Positions 10,771-20,492 of a DNA stretch of 64,000 bases are shown here, in pieces. Origin of the DNA: Prostheceraeus crozeri (Eukaryota; Platyhelminthes; Polycladida; Euryleptidae); the NCBI GenBank assembly GCA_907163375.1, contig CAJQUW010005703.1, positions 310,001-374,000 of the forward strand. Reading direction: 5' to 3'. Under the pieces are notes generated by a model. That model was not told the DNA's origin. It saw only the letters and a program-made list of their open reading frames with translations, and made no database searches. How positions within the stretch are numbered: the stretch's first letter is position 1; every line of letters starts with the position of its first letter. Both the position numbers and the translations under genes were made by a program.

Positions 10771-10790
10771 GAAAATACGGTATATTAAAT

Positions 10791-10890
10791 CACATGATTA
10801 AGGTGCGCCGAGCGCCATCGAAAGCTCGTGTAGTGTATTTTGCTGCAGCGTAAACAGATGGAGAATTCCGAAATCTTCACTTCTCAATCT
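10791..10890 (-). repeat. Right arm of inverted repeat around the pogo element
   Basis: Reverse complement of 8804-8900, with scattered mismatches (for example GGTGCGCCGAGCGCCATCG against the mirrored left arm). Confidence 0.8.
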
Positions 10891-10905
10891 ATGGCGTCCT
10901 GACCT

Positions 10906-11487
10906 GACCACCGAACTTTATTTCTAATCATATTTTCACACCTTGGCAACCCTAATGAGACGTAAATTCGAAGTGTAGTCATGTTGCTGACCTAATCTGA
11001 TCTCGTCTGTTGCAAAGACTATGTCATATTCAAAGACAGCACAATTCCTTGTCTCTGCATGTTAAAATTGTGAAAACCACTAACTTGTTCTAATTGAAGA
11101 TATCGGATAATTTTGATGCATTAGAAGATAGGTGCTGTCATAGATATATTTGTAATCATCATTCCAGATTTCACAGAAGCCTACAGTCTTTACATATTCC
11201 ACTGTCTTTGGTCTGTTCAACGCGTGCGGTATGCATGTACTGCCTGCCTTCGTCCCATTTGCTGCCATTTCAAATTATGCCACTCTTACCATACATACCT
11301 TTTCAAGTGAAGGACATTAATGTAAGAAATGTAGCCTTGGTCATTGTAACTTCACGAGTTGTCGCGCAAAGGAATTGTTGACTTCTAATCGAAAATTTGT
11401 TGAATCTAAGTCGAATGATTAGAGCTGAATACAAAAAGCTTCTGATGTCAAATTTATTAGAATTGATTGCCTTGGTCAAAAAGATAG
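10906..11487. other. Unassigned sequence
   Basis: Nothing recognisable before the minisatellite; no family-like reading frame. Confidence 0.45.
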
Positions 11488-12070
11488 AACTAATTGACTG
11501 CTGAAGTCGAATAATTGCAGTGAATTGATTGCTGAAGTCGAATAATTTCAGTGAATTGACTGTTGAAGTCGAATAATTGCAGTGAATTGACTGTTGCAGT
11601 CGAATAATTACAATCAATTGATTGCTGAAGTCGAATAATTGCAGTGAATTGCCTGCTGAAGTCGAATAATTGCAGTGAATTGATTGCTGAAGTCGAATAA
11701 TTTCAGTGAATTGACTGTTGAAGTCGAATAATTGCAGTGAATTGACTGTTGCAGTCGAATAATTACAATCAATTGATTGCTGAAGTCGAATAACTGCAGT
11801 GAATTGCCTGCTGAAGTCGAATAATTGCAATGCATTGAATGCTGAAGTCGAATAATTGCAGTGAATTGACTGTTGAAGTCGAATAATTACAATCAATTGC
11901 TTGTTGAAGTCGAATAACTGCAGTGAATTGATTGCTGAAGTCGAATAACTGCAGTGAATTGCCTGCTGAAGTCGAATAATTGCAATGCATTGAATGCTGA
12001 AGTCGAATAATTGCAGTTAATTGATTGCAGAAATCGAATAATTGCAATGCATTGAATGCTGAAGTCGAAA
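11488..12070. repeat. 31-bp minisatellite with 155-bp higher-order unit
   Basis: About 18-19 tandem copies of a 31-bp unit (GCTGAAGTCGAATAATTGCA plus GTGAATTGATT). The five-unit block starting near 11521 is repeated almost exactly from near 11676, so there is a 5 x 31 = 155-bp higher-order period. Because 31 is not a multiple of three, one reading frame passes through all three phases. The minus strand lacks stops in long overlapping frames (for example 11303-11896, 197 codons), encoding a 31-residue period with QLFDFS, AIIRLQQ and HCNYSTS segments. I see no promoter or splice context and do not call a gene. Confidence 0.93.
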
Positions 12071-12479
12071 TTACTTGATAACCCTTGATATCTTCGCATT
12101 ATTAATAGAATGTCATTTTAAGAACTCCCAACTTTCCTTTCTCACCACATGAACGACGTCATTCTTATCTTGAGGTCATCTCCTGTATTTCCGCAAAATT
12201 TCATAAAGTTGTTGCTAAACTTGAGTTCCTTAATTGTGTTGATTTCTGCTACTCAATTACGTAGATCTTCCTGATTCATATTTTCCTCGTGCTTAGCCGG
12301 CGGGGGAGATAAAAAGAGATTGAATTCGGTAATGAATTATTAAAATCATTCTCAAGCAACTTCTCCAGCATTAATTACTGGCCTCTCTCTCTCTCTTCTT
12401 GTAACACTTCTATATTGGATCATTTTGTAATGCGTCATTGAGGAACATTCCAGAGAGGCAAAAAGCGACAACCTCTCCA
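12071..12479. other. Unassigned sequence
   Basis: Nothing recognisable apart from a short (CT)n run near 12385-12400. Confidence 0.45.
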
Positions 12480-12705
12480 CTTCAAACTGTCTCATGTGAC
12501 ATTGGCGCCATTTTGATGCCAGCGCCGCCACCCTGCTCAAACTGTTTCCCCTCATCGTTTCAGTACACAACAGGGACTGCTCTGAATCGCTGCGGACCGT
12601 TAATATGAAATGGGTACGGAATTCCCACCGACTTTGTCTTTTACGTCTGTAGCGCTATGACAGGAGCGATGATTGGATCTCTTCTTTGCGGCTTGAGTAA
12701 GTGTG
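12480..12705 (+). promoter_or_regulatory. Possible promoter and first exon (speculative)
   Basis: This patch is more GC- and CpG-rich than its surroundings. It contains an E-box-like CATGTGAC (about 12493), a YY1-like GCGCCATTTTG (about 12506) and, downstream, ATG 12657 opening a frame MTGAMIGSLLCGL. A consensus-like donor (GA then GTAAGTGTG, GT at 12697) follows. The short peptide could be the start of a signal or membrane segment. No downstream exon was identified, so this rests on local signals only. Confidence 0.2.
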
Positions 12706-13105
12706 AGGGAAGCAAGTGGCATGCAGTTGTCATCTTGGAGGTCACATATTTTCCATCCTGCTGTTTGATTTTCGAGTGGATTTCCAACGGATTTTCATCT
12801 ACAGTTCTCTAAGATAATGCTCATTATGTTCTTCAGCAGAGGTGCATTCAGGAGACGTACATTCAGGTGTGCGCACATTTGAATCGAGTCATACGGCATT
12901 AAATAAAGTACACTAATAATACGTATGCATGAGGATATTATCTGTGGACAACATGTATTGCACTTGCATCTGTGGTTATCTCTATTAATAAATTAAGAAA
13001 AATTCTGAACTGTCATCGTGTCAATTTGATAGCTTGATATCTTTCTCAATGATTTCCTAACCCGTGTAATTCATAGTCTTTCGCAACGTAATCAACCATA
13101 GAAGT
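12706..13105. other. Unassigned sequence
   Basis: Nothing recognisable. Confidence 0.45.
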
Positions 13106-13110
13106 AGATA

Positions 13111-13352
13111 ATAATATGTCTATGGTATTTTGCATTCAATTGGACTTTCTATGATATTGTCAGTTCAATTGGTCCTTCTATGATATTGTCAATTCAATTG
13201 GACTTTCTATGATATTGTCAATTCAGTTGGACTTTCTATGATATTGTCAATTCAATTGGAATTTTTTCTATGATATTGTCAATTCAATTATACCTTCTAT
13301 GATATTGTCAATTCAATTGGACTTTCTATGATATTGTCAATTTCTATGTAAT
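13111..13352. repeat. 28-bp minisatellite
   Basis: About eight copies of TTCTATGATATTGTCAATTC plus AATTGGAC, with one longer variant spacer near 13260 (extra T residues). Confidence 0.92.
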
Positions 13353-13548
13353 CAACTAAGAAATAACTAAGTTTCAATTTATTTCACTCATCCCTGTACC
13401 TTGTCTTCTTTTCCTGCATACATTCTAATTAATTAAAGAACTGTTGATTTCTATGAAAATCTTTATATATTTTTATAGCATTGATTTAATGCGCACAGTG
13501 CAATAGACGTTTAATATACGGTTTGTGAAGCAAATTATGATAAACCCA

Positions 13549-13668
13549 GATATTTTACTTTGCACATAGAAAGTCCTCGTCATAGATTGAATGTACTTGT
13601 CCTCTACGGGGACTCCTACATTGAATCTATGACTCGAACTTCCAAAATGTATAAAGCAAAATATCAGT
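13549..13668. repeat. Hairpin, MITE-like (copy 1)
   Basis: GATATTTTACTTTGCACATA, AGAAAGTCCTCGTCATAGAT and TGAATGTA on the left are mirrored by TACATTGAATCTATGACTCG and AAGCAAAATATC on the right. A related, more diverged hairpin lies at 13867-13970, so this is a small repeat family. Confidence 0.7.
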
Positions 13669-13866
13669 ACTTCATCATACCCTTATTGTAATCACATGGA
13701 CATTGCACACATATTCTATAAGATAGTAGCATCTAAGTTAATATCGTTTATTAGCCTTGAACAATACATGCGATAGTTCTCGAGAGATAAATCAAAATAC
13801 TAGGCCGGTGAATCATTCATACACATTCGACATTTAAATTATGATGTATCACTGATATCAGTCTTC

Positions 13867-13970
13867 ACATTTAGAAAGTCCTCTTTCACAGACTTAATGT
13901 ACAATAGACTTCCCATTCGAAGACTCGGACATTACAGTTTTGACTTGGACTTTCCAGAACGTGTAAAGCC
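13867..13970. repeat. Hairpin, MITE-like (copy 2)
   Basis: ACATTTAGAAAGTCCTC and CACAGACTTAATGTAC on the left resemble the left arm at 13549. The right arm reads ACATTACAGTTTTGACTTGG then ACTTTCC. Diverged from copy 1. Confidence 0.55.
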
Positions 13971-14333
13971 TCACATCGGCAATGCATCATTTCTATGACC
14001 GATATCAGTAGAATTGTAGATATTTAACGATAGAATATAATCGTTTATTCTACTAGTAGATTATCGTTTATTCTACTGGGTACATAGATCCATAGTAAAA
14101 TATTGAAAACTATGATAAATTAGTAAATTGAACAAATTTTGATAATTTATCAACAATAAGTATCATACTATGATGAGACATGTCACATTGTCTCTTACTT
14201 CTCAAACTTGACATTGAATACACAGTTTTAGAAAGTTCCACTAAACATGTCTTTCATGTTGTCAACATTTGCAGTGTTAAACGCTTGAGTTTTATGAATT
14301 TCTATTCCCTTTAAGATATTGGTCATATAAATT

Positions 14334-14486
14334 AGGATATCACACTGATTTCCGAAGATAAACGCTGCTTGAAAATCTACCATTATCATAAGCTATCTAT
14401 TCTCCGAGCCTCCGGCTGGGAGAATAGATAGCTTATGATACTCGTAGATTATCAGTGTTTATCTACTGAAATCAGTGTGATATCCT
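14334..14486. repeat. Hairpin with about 75-bp arms
   Basis: The left arm (AGGATATCACACTGATTTCC through ATAAGCTATCTATTCTCC) and the right arm (GGAGAATAGATAGCTTATGA through GAAATCAGTGTGATATCCT) are near-perfect inverted copies with a loop of only a few bases around 14411-14416. No coding content. Confidence 0.88.
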
Positions 14487-14499
14487 ATACGTATCGTAC

Positions 14500-15307
14500 A
14501 CGGCATGTGCTACACACTGTAACATGGACTCCTAGATATCTTTGAGCCATTTTTATTATATTTATATCTCTATGCTGTAGATGCCTCTGACACTGTCATA
14601 ACTAATGTTAATTCAACAAAGTCATTAAATCTATAAGAGTAGCATTGTCTACCAATTTTTGCGGCGGGCGAAATAATCAGAATCCTCCAACAACTAGGGC
14701 TGCCTTCAGATTCTAATTATTTCGCAGTAACACTTCATTACAAATTCTCATCTCCGCATTTCTAATAAATTTGAAAAAATGCATCCTTCAACTTGACGAA
14801 ATGTACTCGTCAGTCTGTTTTACTGTAGCTTGATGCAATGATATTTCTGAATCCTTCTCCCTCTTTCGCTTAATGTGTTCTTTCCATCTCTAGATAAAGT
14901 ACTAATGACTTCTTCAACGCACTTTCCAAGCAACATTTTCATAGATTGCCTTTAACCTTTTGCTGATTAATAGCGGAGATAGACAGCTATGCACGATATA
15001 AGGTGTTGGTTTATTACGAATATTAATTTAATTATTCAGCGATATATCAGTCAAACGAGTCTAAATCTCATCAGAGTCTGAACTACAGAGAGATAGAGGA
15101 CAAGTGTCGCAAATGCTAACAGGTTAGTTCACAACGTGATCTTATCCTGTTGTAGATGAGATAAACGTGAAATAGCAAGAAGACGAAACGCAGCTGGGCG
15201 AGTGCTTTCAAAATGATAAATTGCGTTTTCAAATTATCAAATTTCGATTGAGTAATTACAACTTCGCGTTGCTAATGACCACAGAGAAAGATTTTTTGTG
15301 TGTAAGT
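14500..15307. other. Unassigned sequence with one small hairpin
   Basis: The only structure seen is a short inverted repeat, GCGAAATAATCAGAATC with GATTCTAATTATTTCGC, at about 14667-14726. Confidence 0.45.
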
Positions 15308-15641
15308 TCACAGAATTAGACAGGTCGTCTCTTCTTCTGTTTGACAAGAAAGGAAGCATTGGAACATGTATCGTTAATGAAGTTGCACAGCTGCTAGCAG
15401 GGCTATCATAATCGAGAAAACTTTTGCGCAATGATCTGAATTCTTCGAATCTGAATAAATCGTGGCGTTGGGAGCATTTTGAAGGAATTCAGAGCAATCC
15501 GCAAGCGACGCACGACTATTTTTCTTATCTCTGCAGGGTACTAAAAATTTCTTGCCCACTTAGTAAGTTCCTGCATGTGCCATCGTTTGAGTCAGTGTAC
15601 ACTTCTAGCAAAGTGATTCGGTTAAACAATCTAATCTGTGG
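15308..15641 (-). mobile_element. MITE-2, internally deleted copy (334 bp)
   Basis: CACAGAATTAGACAGGTCG on the left and AACAATCTAATCTGTGG on the right are the family's inverted ends (relative to the 58027 copy this one is reversed). The middle, including the block around CAGTGACTGTTATCAAC, is missing. The TTGCGCAATGATCTGAATTC and AATCCGCAAGCGACGCACGA blocks are kept. Confidence 0.82.
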
Positions 15642-17022
15642 ATTTAACAAGCGATAGAAATTGACATAGATTACTGGACACAGACATCTAATGAGAAATT
15701 GCCTCTCTAATTCTGAGATTTAAGCGCATTAATATATAATAAATATTAAATTTTGAGATTCTGAGTCGCATTTAAGCGTCCTTTTAGGGTGAAACGCAGT
15801 GTTTATGGCTGTAGAGTAATTCATCTCTCAAACTGTAAAAAATGTAAAAAGTGTAAAGACAACTGTCAACTTGCTTAACAGAAGATAGAGGGAAAAAGTA
15901 TAATTTTCGTCTTGTATGAACGTCTTTTGCGAATGGGTTTTCTGTAGTAGAAAAGAAAGTTATAAAATGCATGCAATCAAGATAAATGTGGACGACGCAT
16001 GCCTGACTGTATATCGTCCCACACCAAACTGACCGCAATCTAGTACAAATTCAAAATATACTCGTACACGTAGTTCATAATAACGTCATCATGGAAATAT
16101 TTTAAGCAGCATACGGGTAATAATCGTGTATCAAGCATGGATCCATAGTTGTATCCGTGGTACAGTCCATGTTCAGGAAATCATCCATGTCAACAATCTA
16201 TGGCCAAAGCAACGTCATAGTTCAAAGATCAACTTTCTATCTTTCGCGCGGACAAGAACTAAAGTTCAAGTACGCTGCACCTTCCACGGTCAGGAGGTCT
16301 AGTTCTAAGGAAGAGAGATTTGCCCTCTCATCAAGTATAATTGGGTTAATAACAAACTTTTTAAGAACGTATTAGCCACTCAGAGAAATTCCGGCTCATT
16401 CTCCTCACTTAAAATGACACAAGAAGAGCCGCAAGACAAGAAAAGAGTTTCCGAGATTCAAAAGTACATCGCAATTTTGCAAAATGCACCGCAAATGTCA
16501 ACAACTTCATCTGTTTGAAAGAACAGTGTTTGTTTAAACAGAAGCTTCGACATCTTGTGACATTAGCAAAATACAAATTGCTTGGCGAATGGAATCAAAT
16601 GGCATCTTAAGAAGCGTGAAATAAGAATGAAATGATTTTTTCATTTACACGGGGAAGTTCCGCAGCTGCCGGCTATTCGAAAAGTTCCAGTGTACATTTC
16701 ATGGCTTTCTTGTTTGCTTCGTCGGATTACAGGATTTCTATGTCATGCATCATTTCTTAGCACTCCTCTTCCATTAGTGCAAGACTTCTCATTTTTCTCA
16801 AAATGTAACATAGTTTTTCCATTGTGAGAAATTGTAGACCCTATTAATATATTGGATTCAAAGCAGTACTTGTAAACAAGAGTGGACCAGAATTATTCTC
16901 TGATATCATCAACTAGCTGCAGTGTACAGTCGTGGCCAGAATTGACAACACAGTGTTCAAATTATAGATATTTTCTTCATAAGTTAGAAAATCAAATTTA
17001 TACATTCCAAATTAATTTCGTT
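15642..17022. other. Unassigned sequence
   Basis: No recognised repeat. A 72-codon frame at 16157-16375 has no family resemblance. Confidence 0.45.
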
Positions 17023-17085
17023 TCACAGGCAAGTAAAGAGAGTTTCTGACTCGATATAATTTATTGGTCGAAAGTAAAATAATTT
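17023..17085 (+). repeat. Left inverted repeat of Penelope relic 1
   Basis: AGAGAGTTTCTGACTCGATA and TAATTTATTGGTCGAAAGTA are mirrored at 17708-17776. Penelope-like elements often carry terminal pseudo-LTR repeats in direct or inverted arrangement, which fits this pair flanking an endonuclease fragment. Confidence 0.75.
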
Positions 17086-17089
17086 AAAA

Positions 17090-17530
17090 AAAAATAATAA
17101 AGCTGTTAAGAAGTTTGACTTACCTGTTACAGTTATTAATGAATACGGTAGACAGACGGTAAGCCAAAAAAGGAAAAATAAAAATTTCTATAATACTTGT
17201 AGCTGTCAAATCTATAAATGTTTGCCTTAGTATAAATGCAGTGATAAATACGCAGTATACAGGTACACATGTAATAAATGTGGAGAATGCTACATCGGAA
17301 AGACTGTAAGGAAATTCTCCACTCGGCATGCAGAACACAGACGTGCAATTATTAATAAGTCTGCATCCAGCGCTCTCTATGAGCATATTAAAAGCAAACA
17401 TAATGATCTAGGTAGTATCGAGGATTTTCAGGTCGATTTCATTGCTAAGCTGACGAGCACTCGAGACACAACATTCACTGGACCAAAGGCTATTACACAC
17501 TTGAAGCCAACAATCAATAGAAGACATGAA
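17090..17530 (+). pseudogene. Penelope-like element relic 1: GIY-YIG endonuclease
   Basis: The plus-strand frame reads TVINEYGRQTVS, then a Cys-rich linker (NTCSCQIYKCLP, stop at 17228-17230). It continues in the same frame as YRYTCNKCGECYIGKTVRKF, with STRHAEHRRAI, ALYEHIKSKHND and HLKPTINRRHELPC. The CxxCxxxYIGKT core and following Arg/His/Glu pattern are the GIY-YIG endonuclease found C-terminal to reverse transcriptase in Penelope-like elements. The reverse transcriptase part is absent, and one in-frame stop confirms decay. It is flanked by a 60-bp inverted repeat, and a Tc1 relic follows within about 60 bp. Confidence 0.82.
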
Positions 17531-17707
17531 TTACCTTGCTACAGTCTGCCCTCTCACTTTGATCACCTCACATTCAACAAGCAACACAATTCTAAATACC
17601 ATTCACTTCTTTATAAATCTTCTCACCAAGTATGCTGACCGCCATTTGACTATCGACCGTAAGAAGGTGCTGGACACCGAAGGCCCGTCACGCTGTGCGA
17701 CGTGTAA

Positions 17708-17776
17708 ATTTATTACTTTTTACTTTCGACCAATAAATTATATCGATTCAGAAACTCTCTTCACTTGTCTGTGAAA
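17708..17776 (-). repeat. Right inverted repeat of Penelope relic 1
   Basis: TACTTTCGACCAATAAATTA and TATCGATTCAGAAACTCTCT are the reverse complement of 17023-17085. Confidence 0.75.
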
Positions 17777-17888
17777 TGCATCGCCTGACTCGCAAACTGG
17801 TCAACTATGTTATTTTGTTTGACTGAAAACTATTGCAGAGTGATGTTTTGAAAAATGAGAAAATGCACAAATGGCATGCTGAGCAGCA

Positions 17889-18110
17889 TCACCAGCATTT
17901 TGCATGCTCTCCTCGTGCTGCAATCACTGCAGAAATACGTTCAGACATTGATGCAATAAGCCTTCGTGTTAGACTTGGGTCAATTTCTTTCCTCAGTAGC
18001 TTTCTTCAAAGACGCTACTGACGCCGTCGACTTCAACTTTTTTCAGAATACTGCAACCATTTTCAATGGGTATTAGATCTGGGGAGTTCCCTGGCCATGG
18101 CCATAGACCT
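17889..18110 (-). pseudogene. Tc1-type transposase relic, C-terminal part
   Basis: On the minus strand, WPWPGNSPDLIPIENGCSIL is the Tc1 motif carrying the third catalytic residue (the Glu of PIEN, DD34E class). After a frameshift and stop (near ESY), a second frame gives LTRRLIASMSERISAVIAAR then GEHAKCW-stop, the usual Tc1 C-terminal tail. The first two catalytic Asp residues and the DNA-binding domain are missing, so it is dead. Confidence 0.85.
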
Positions 18111-18484
18111 CAATGAATGATCAATGAAACTAATTAGACGGCTAAATACAAAAGGAATCGCTTGCTCGCAACGAACAGCACTACACAGTGTGAAGATTTT
18201 CTCTATTTTAATTGATTGTTACACATTTTCCTTGCTACAGTATCAATATAAATTACTTAAAATACTTCGACAAGTCATTCTTGATTTGTATCGAAATAAA
18301 AGTAAAATTACTTTGCAAGCTTTCGAATGAGGCTGTCACTCGAGTACAGAGAGTGAGTGAGACAAGCAATTTTGACAAGCAAGGACAAACGTAATTATCA
18401 GTCAAACACAGTTCAAAGTTCAACTGCACTGGTGGTAGACAGCCATAGATATCTACGGGTCACATGCCTAAAACAATAAACGTA

Positions 18485-18970
18485 TCACTGTAGAATGCCT
18501 CTCCATGCATGGTCGATCTTCACTCCATCATCTCTATTGAAAGTCTTGTTCTTCATGATGTGAATACTTTCTTTAATTCGTCGTCGCATCTAATTCTTCT
18601 CTCTGTCAATCACAAGAAAATTGTCAAAATTGATTCGATGACCTACGTGGATATGTTCTGCGATTGCTGACCTACCATTGATATCTTTCATGTCTTTCTC
18701 ATGTTCCTTCTTCCTTGTTAGCGCCTTTCTTCCTGTTTCACCGATGTAGACTCGATCTCAATCAGCACATTCTTGCTTGTAAATTACCCCTGAAGCATGC
18801 AATTCGGGAAATTCCTCCAACTTTGGTCTTGACAGTATTGATCCTAGGGTTCTTCCTCTCTGATACCTCACTTTCAATCCCAGCTTTCTTGCCACTTTTT
18901 GAGGATGAAAATCGGACCACAATGATAATTCCTTATGTTCCTGGCATCAGTGAGAACATCGACAAAGTCC
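18485..18970 (-). pseudogene. Penelope-like element relic 2 with a 75-bp micro-inversion
   Basis: From 18898 to 18485 the minus strand keeps one frame: VARKLGLKV, RTLGSILSRPK, ELHASGVIYKQECAD-stop, VYIGETGRKALTRKKEHEKD, SAIAEHIHVGHRINFDNF, then a stop, and RRRIKESIHIMKNKTFNRDD. That is a GIY-YIG endonuclease of the Penelope type. Stops are at 18758-18760 and 18590-18592. The expected upstream piece, NRTTMIIPYVPGISENIDKV, is present but on the plus strand (about 18909-18968), bounded by ACTTT (18894-18898) and AAAGT (18964-18968). A mariner fragment abuts it at about 18985. Confidence 0.8.
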
Positions 18971-18984
18971 TGGTCGACAAGTTG

Positions 18985-19528
18985 GTGATCCTGGGTGCTT
19001 CCATTGTTTCGATTGTTCTTTCGACTCTGGCTGATAGAGGTGAACCCAAGTCTCATCCATCGTAATGAACCGGTCCATGAAATTTTCAGGATCTCTTACG
19101 AACAGCGCCAGGTTGTCCCTTGAGATGAGAACGCGGGTTCGTTTGTTCTCTGGTGTGAGCAGTCGTGGCACCCATCGAGCGGAAACTTTGTTCATGCCAA
19201 GTTCATGATGGATGATGTTATGGACACGCTCTTGTGAAATCTTCAGTTCGAAGGCAATCTTTCGCTCGGTTGTACGGCGATCATCAAGAATAATCTTTTG
19301 AACATGATCGATCACATCTTCTGTGCTCACTGTCACTTGTTTTCCACAACGGGGATCATCTTCCAAGCTCTCTCTTCCTTGCTTGAATTCTGAAGCCCAC
19401 TTCTTGACTGTGGTGTAGGACGGAGCTTTCTCACCAAGTGTTCCAACCATATCATCATGAATCTCCCTTGGTGTGAGTCATTTCTAGCCGAGATAACGAA
19501 TGACAGCTCGATTTGAAACGTGATCCAT
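18985..19528 (-). pseudogene. Mariner transposase relic, N-terminal two-fifths
   Basis: Reading starts at ATG 19528 (MDHVSNRAVIRYL), has an in-frame stop shortly after, and then runs open: EIHDDMVGTLGEKAPSYTTV, KKWASEFKQGRESLEDDPRC, the second helix-turn-helix, then FMDRFITMDETWVHLYQPES and SKQWKHPGSP. The MDETW Asp is the first catalytic residue of a mariner DD34D enzyme. Sequence after PGSP is unrelated and joins Penelope relic 2, so the two other catalytic Asp residues are lost. Confidence 0.92.
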
Positions 19529-19706
19529 CTTACGCAACACTTATCTGACTAACTGACTGATAAGTTAGTAACTGAAGTTAAGTAGCTGTGGTTTACCAAC
19601 AGTTCACCGGATCGACTGATCACTCGTCATGCGCCGTCATCACATTCCATTGTATCAATCCACATGTGCATAATGGCCTGGCTTTAAGCTTTCTACGTCA
19701 GGCCGC

Positions 19707-19730
19707 GAACTTATCAATCACCCCTCGTAT
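19707..19730 (-). repeat. Mariner 5' terminal inverted repeat
   Basis: Read on the minus strand, the end is TACGAGGGGTGATTGATAAG, about 180 bp upstream of the transposase start and next to TA. This is typical of the TACGAGG-type ends of mariners. The opposite TIR is lost with the 3' part. Confidence 0.65.
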
Positions 19731-19731
19731 A

Positions 19732-20008
19732 TAGTTTCAAAGCATGCATGTTAGCAGCTGTTCAACACAGCAACACAGCGGCCTCAGAGAAGTAATCCAA
19801 CAATACATCCCGCAGAGAAGCAAAAAACAGATCTTATGACCACATATTGTATTTTGCTAAACAGGATGCGGTTTCTAATATCAATTGAAAAGCAGCTTCA
19901 TCAAGCGGGCAAAAACAGTTTTAGAGGATTATTTAGAAAATAAAGAAAATGAATAAACATAGCCACCTAAAAAATTTGATAAATAGCGTCATTTAAGGCT
20001 ATTTCACC
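19732..20008. other. Unassigned spacer
   Basis: Nothing recognisable. Confidence 0.4.
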
Positions 20009-20492
20009 CACAGAATTAAATATTTTGTTTATCTGCATCGAGGAGCTTATTAAGTGGCCAAAAAGGAATCCCTAATACCTTACAGAGATAGGAAAAGTCG
20101 TGCGTCGCTTGTGGATTAATGTGAGTTCAAGCAAAGTGTTTCTATTGCCACAATTCCTTCAGATTCGAAGAATTCAGATCATTACGCAAAAGTTTTCTCC
20201 ATAATGTTGTCCGTTCCGATCATTATTAAAAAAGTAGCAGGCGTGCAAAAATTAGTTCACTTGATGATTCCACCATCGTCTTCTCACCATTCCTAACTGC
20301 ATAGTGCATACACTGAATTGAATGTTAGCTAGACGATGTGTGTGTTTTGGTGTGTGCGAAGTGAGATCACAGCACGCACACCACTCACTCACTGACTCTG
20401 ATTCCTCTGCTGACAGCTTATTGTTTGCCATTTCCAATAGCAAGCGATACACGAATTATCCATTCGAGAAAGTTGTGGATGGTTTTGTGATG
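20009..20492 (+). mobile_element. MITE-2b, truncated copy
   Basis: It starts CACAGAATTAAATATTTTGT and shares TACAGAGATAGGAAAAG, CAGATTCGAAGAATTCAGAT and CAGCACGCACACCACTCAC-like blocks with 26511 and 38719. Relative to those it lacks the segment between the first 35 bp and GAGGAGCTTATTAAGTGG. The right TIR is degraded. Confidence 0.8.

Larger units (their letters stand above)
8935..10780 (+). mobile_element. Pogo/Tigger-type DNA transposon, apparently intact
   Basis: The element is 1846 bp and flanked by TA (8933-8934 and 10781-10782), the usual pogo/Tc1 target duplication. Its ends are imperfect inverted repeats: CCCCGTATTTACTC on the left, and CCGTATTTTCTC when the right end is read from the other strand. 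Both subterminal regions (about 8958-9058 and 10662-10770) are arrays of ATAGAAGCCGGGCCTC-like units, mostly in the same orientation, which I infer could be transposase-binding sites. Between them lies one uninterrupted transposase gene with a polyadenylation signal. Confidence 0.88.

Noticed and set aside
11488-12070. CRISPR array, suggested by regular 31-bp repeats
   Set aside because: Units are contiguous with no unique spacers, and the context is eukaryotic; it is a minisatellite.
17023-17776. Hammerhead ribozyme in the Penelope terminal repeats
   Set aside because: Penelope elements can carry them, but here CTGA is followed by CTC or ATC instead of NGA, so the conserved core is absent in both arms.
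18715-19065. 116-codon plus-strand frame as a gene
   Set aside because: It is a composite of antisense Penelope sequence, a micro-inverted Penelope segment and antisense mariner; no single gene.
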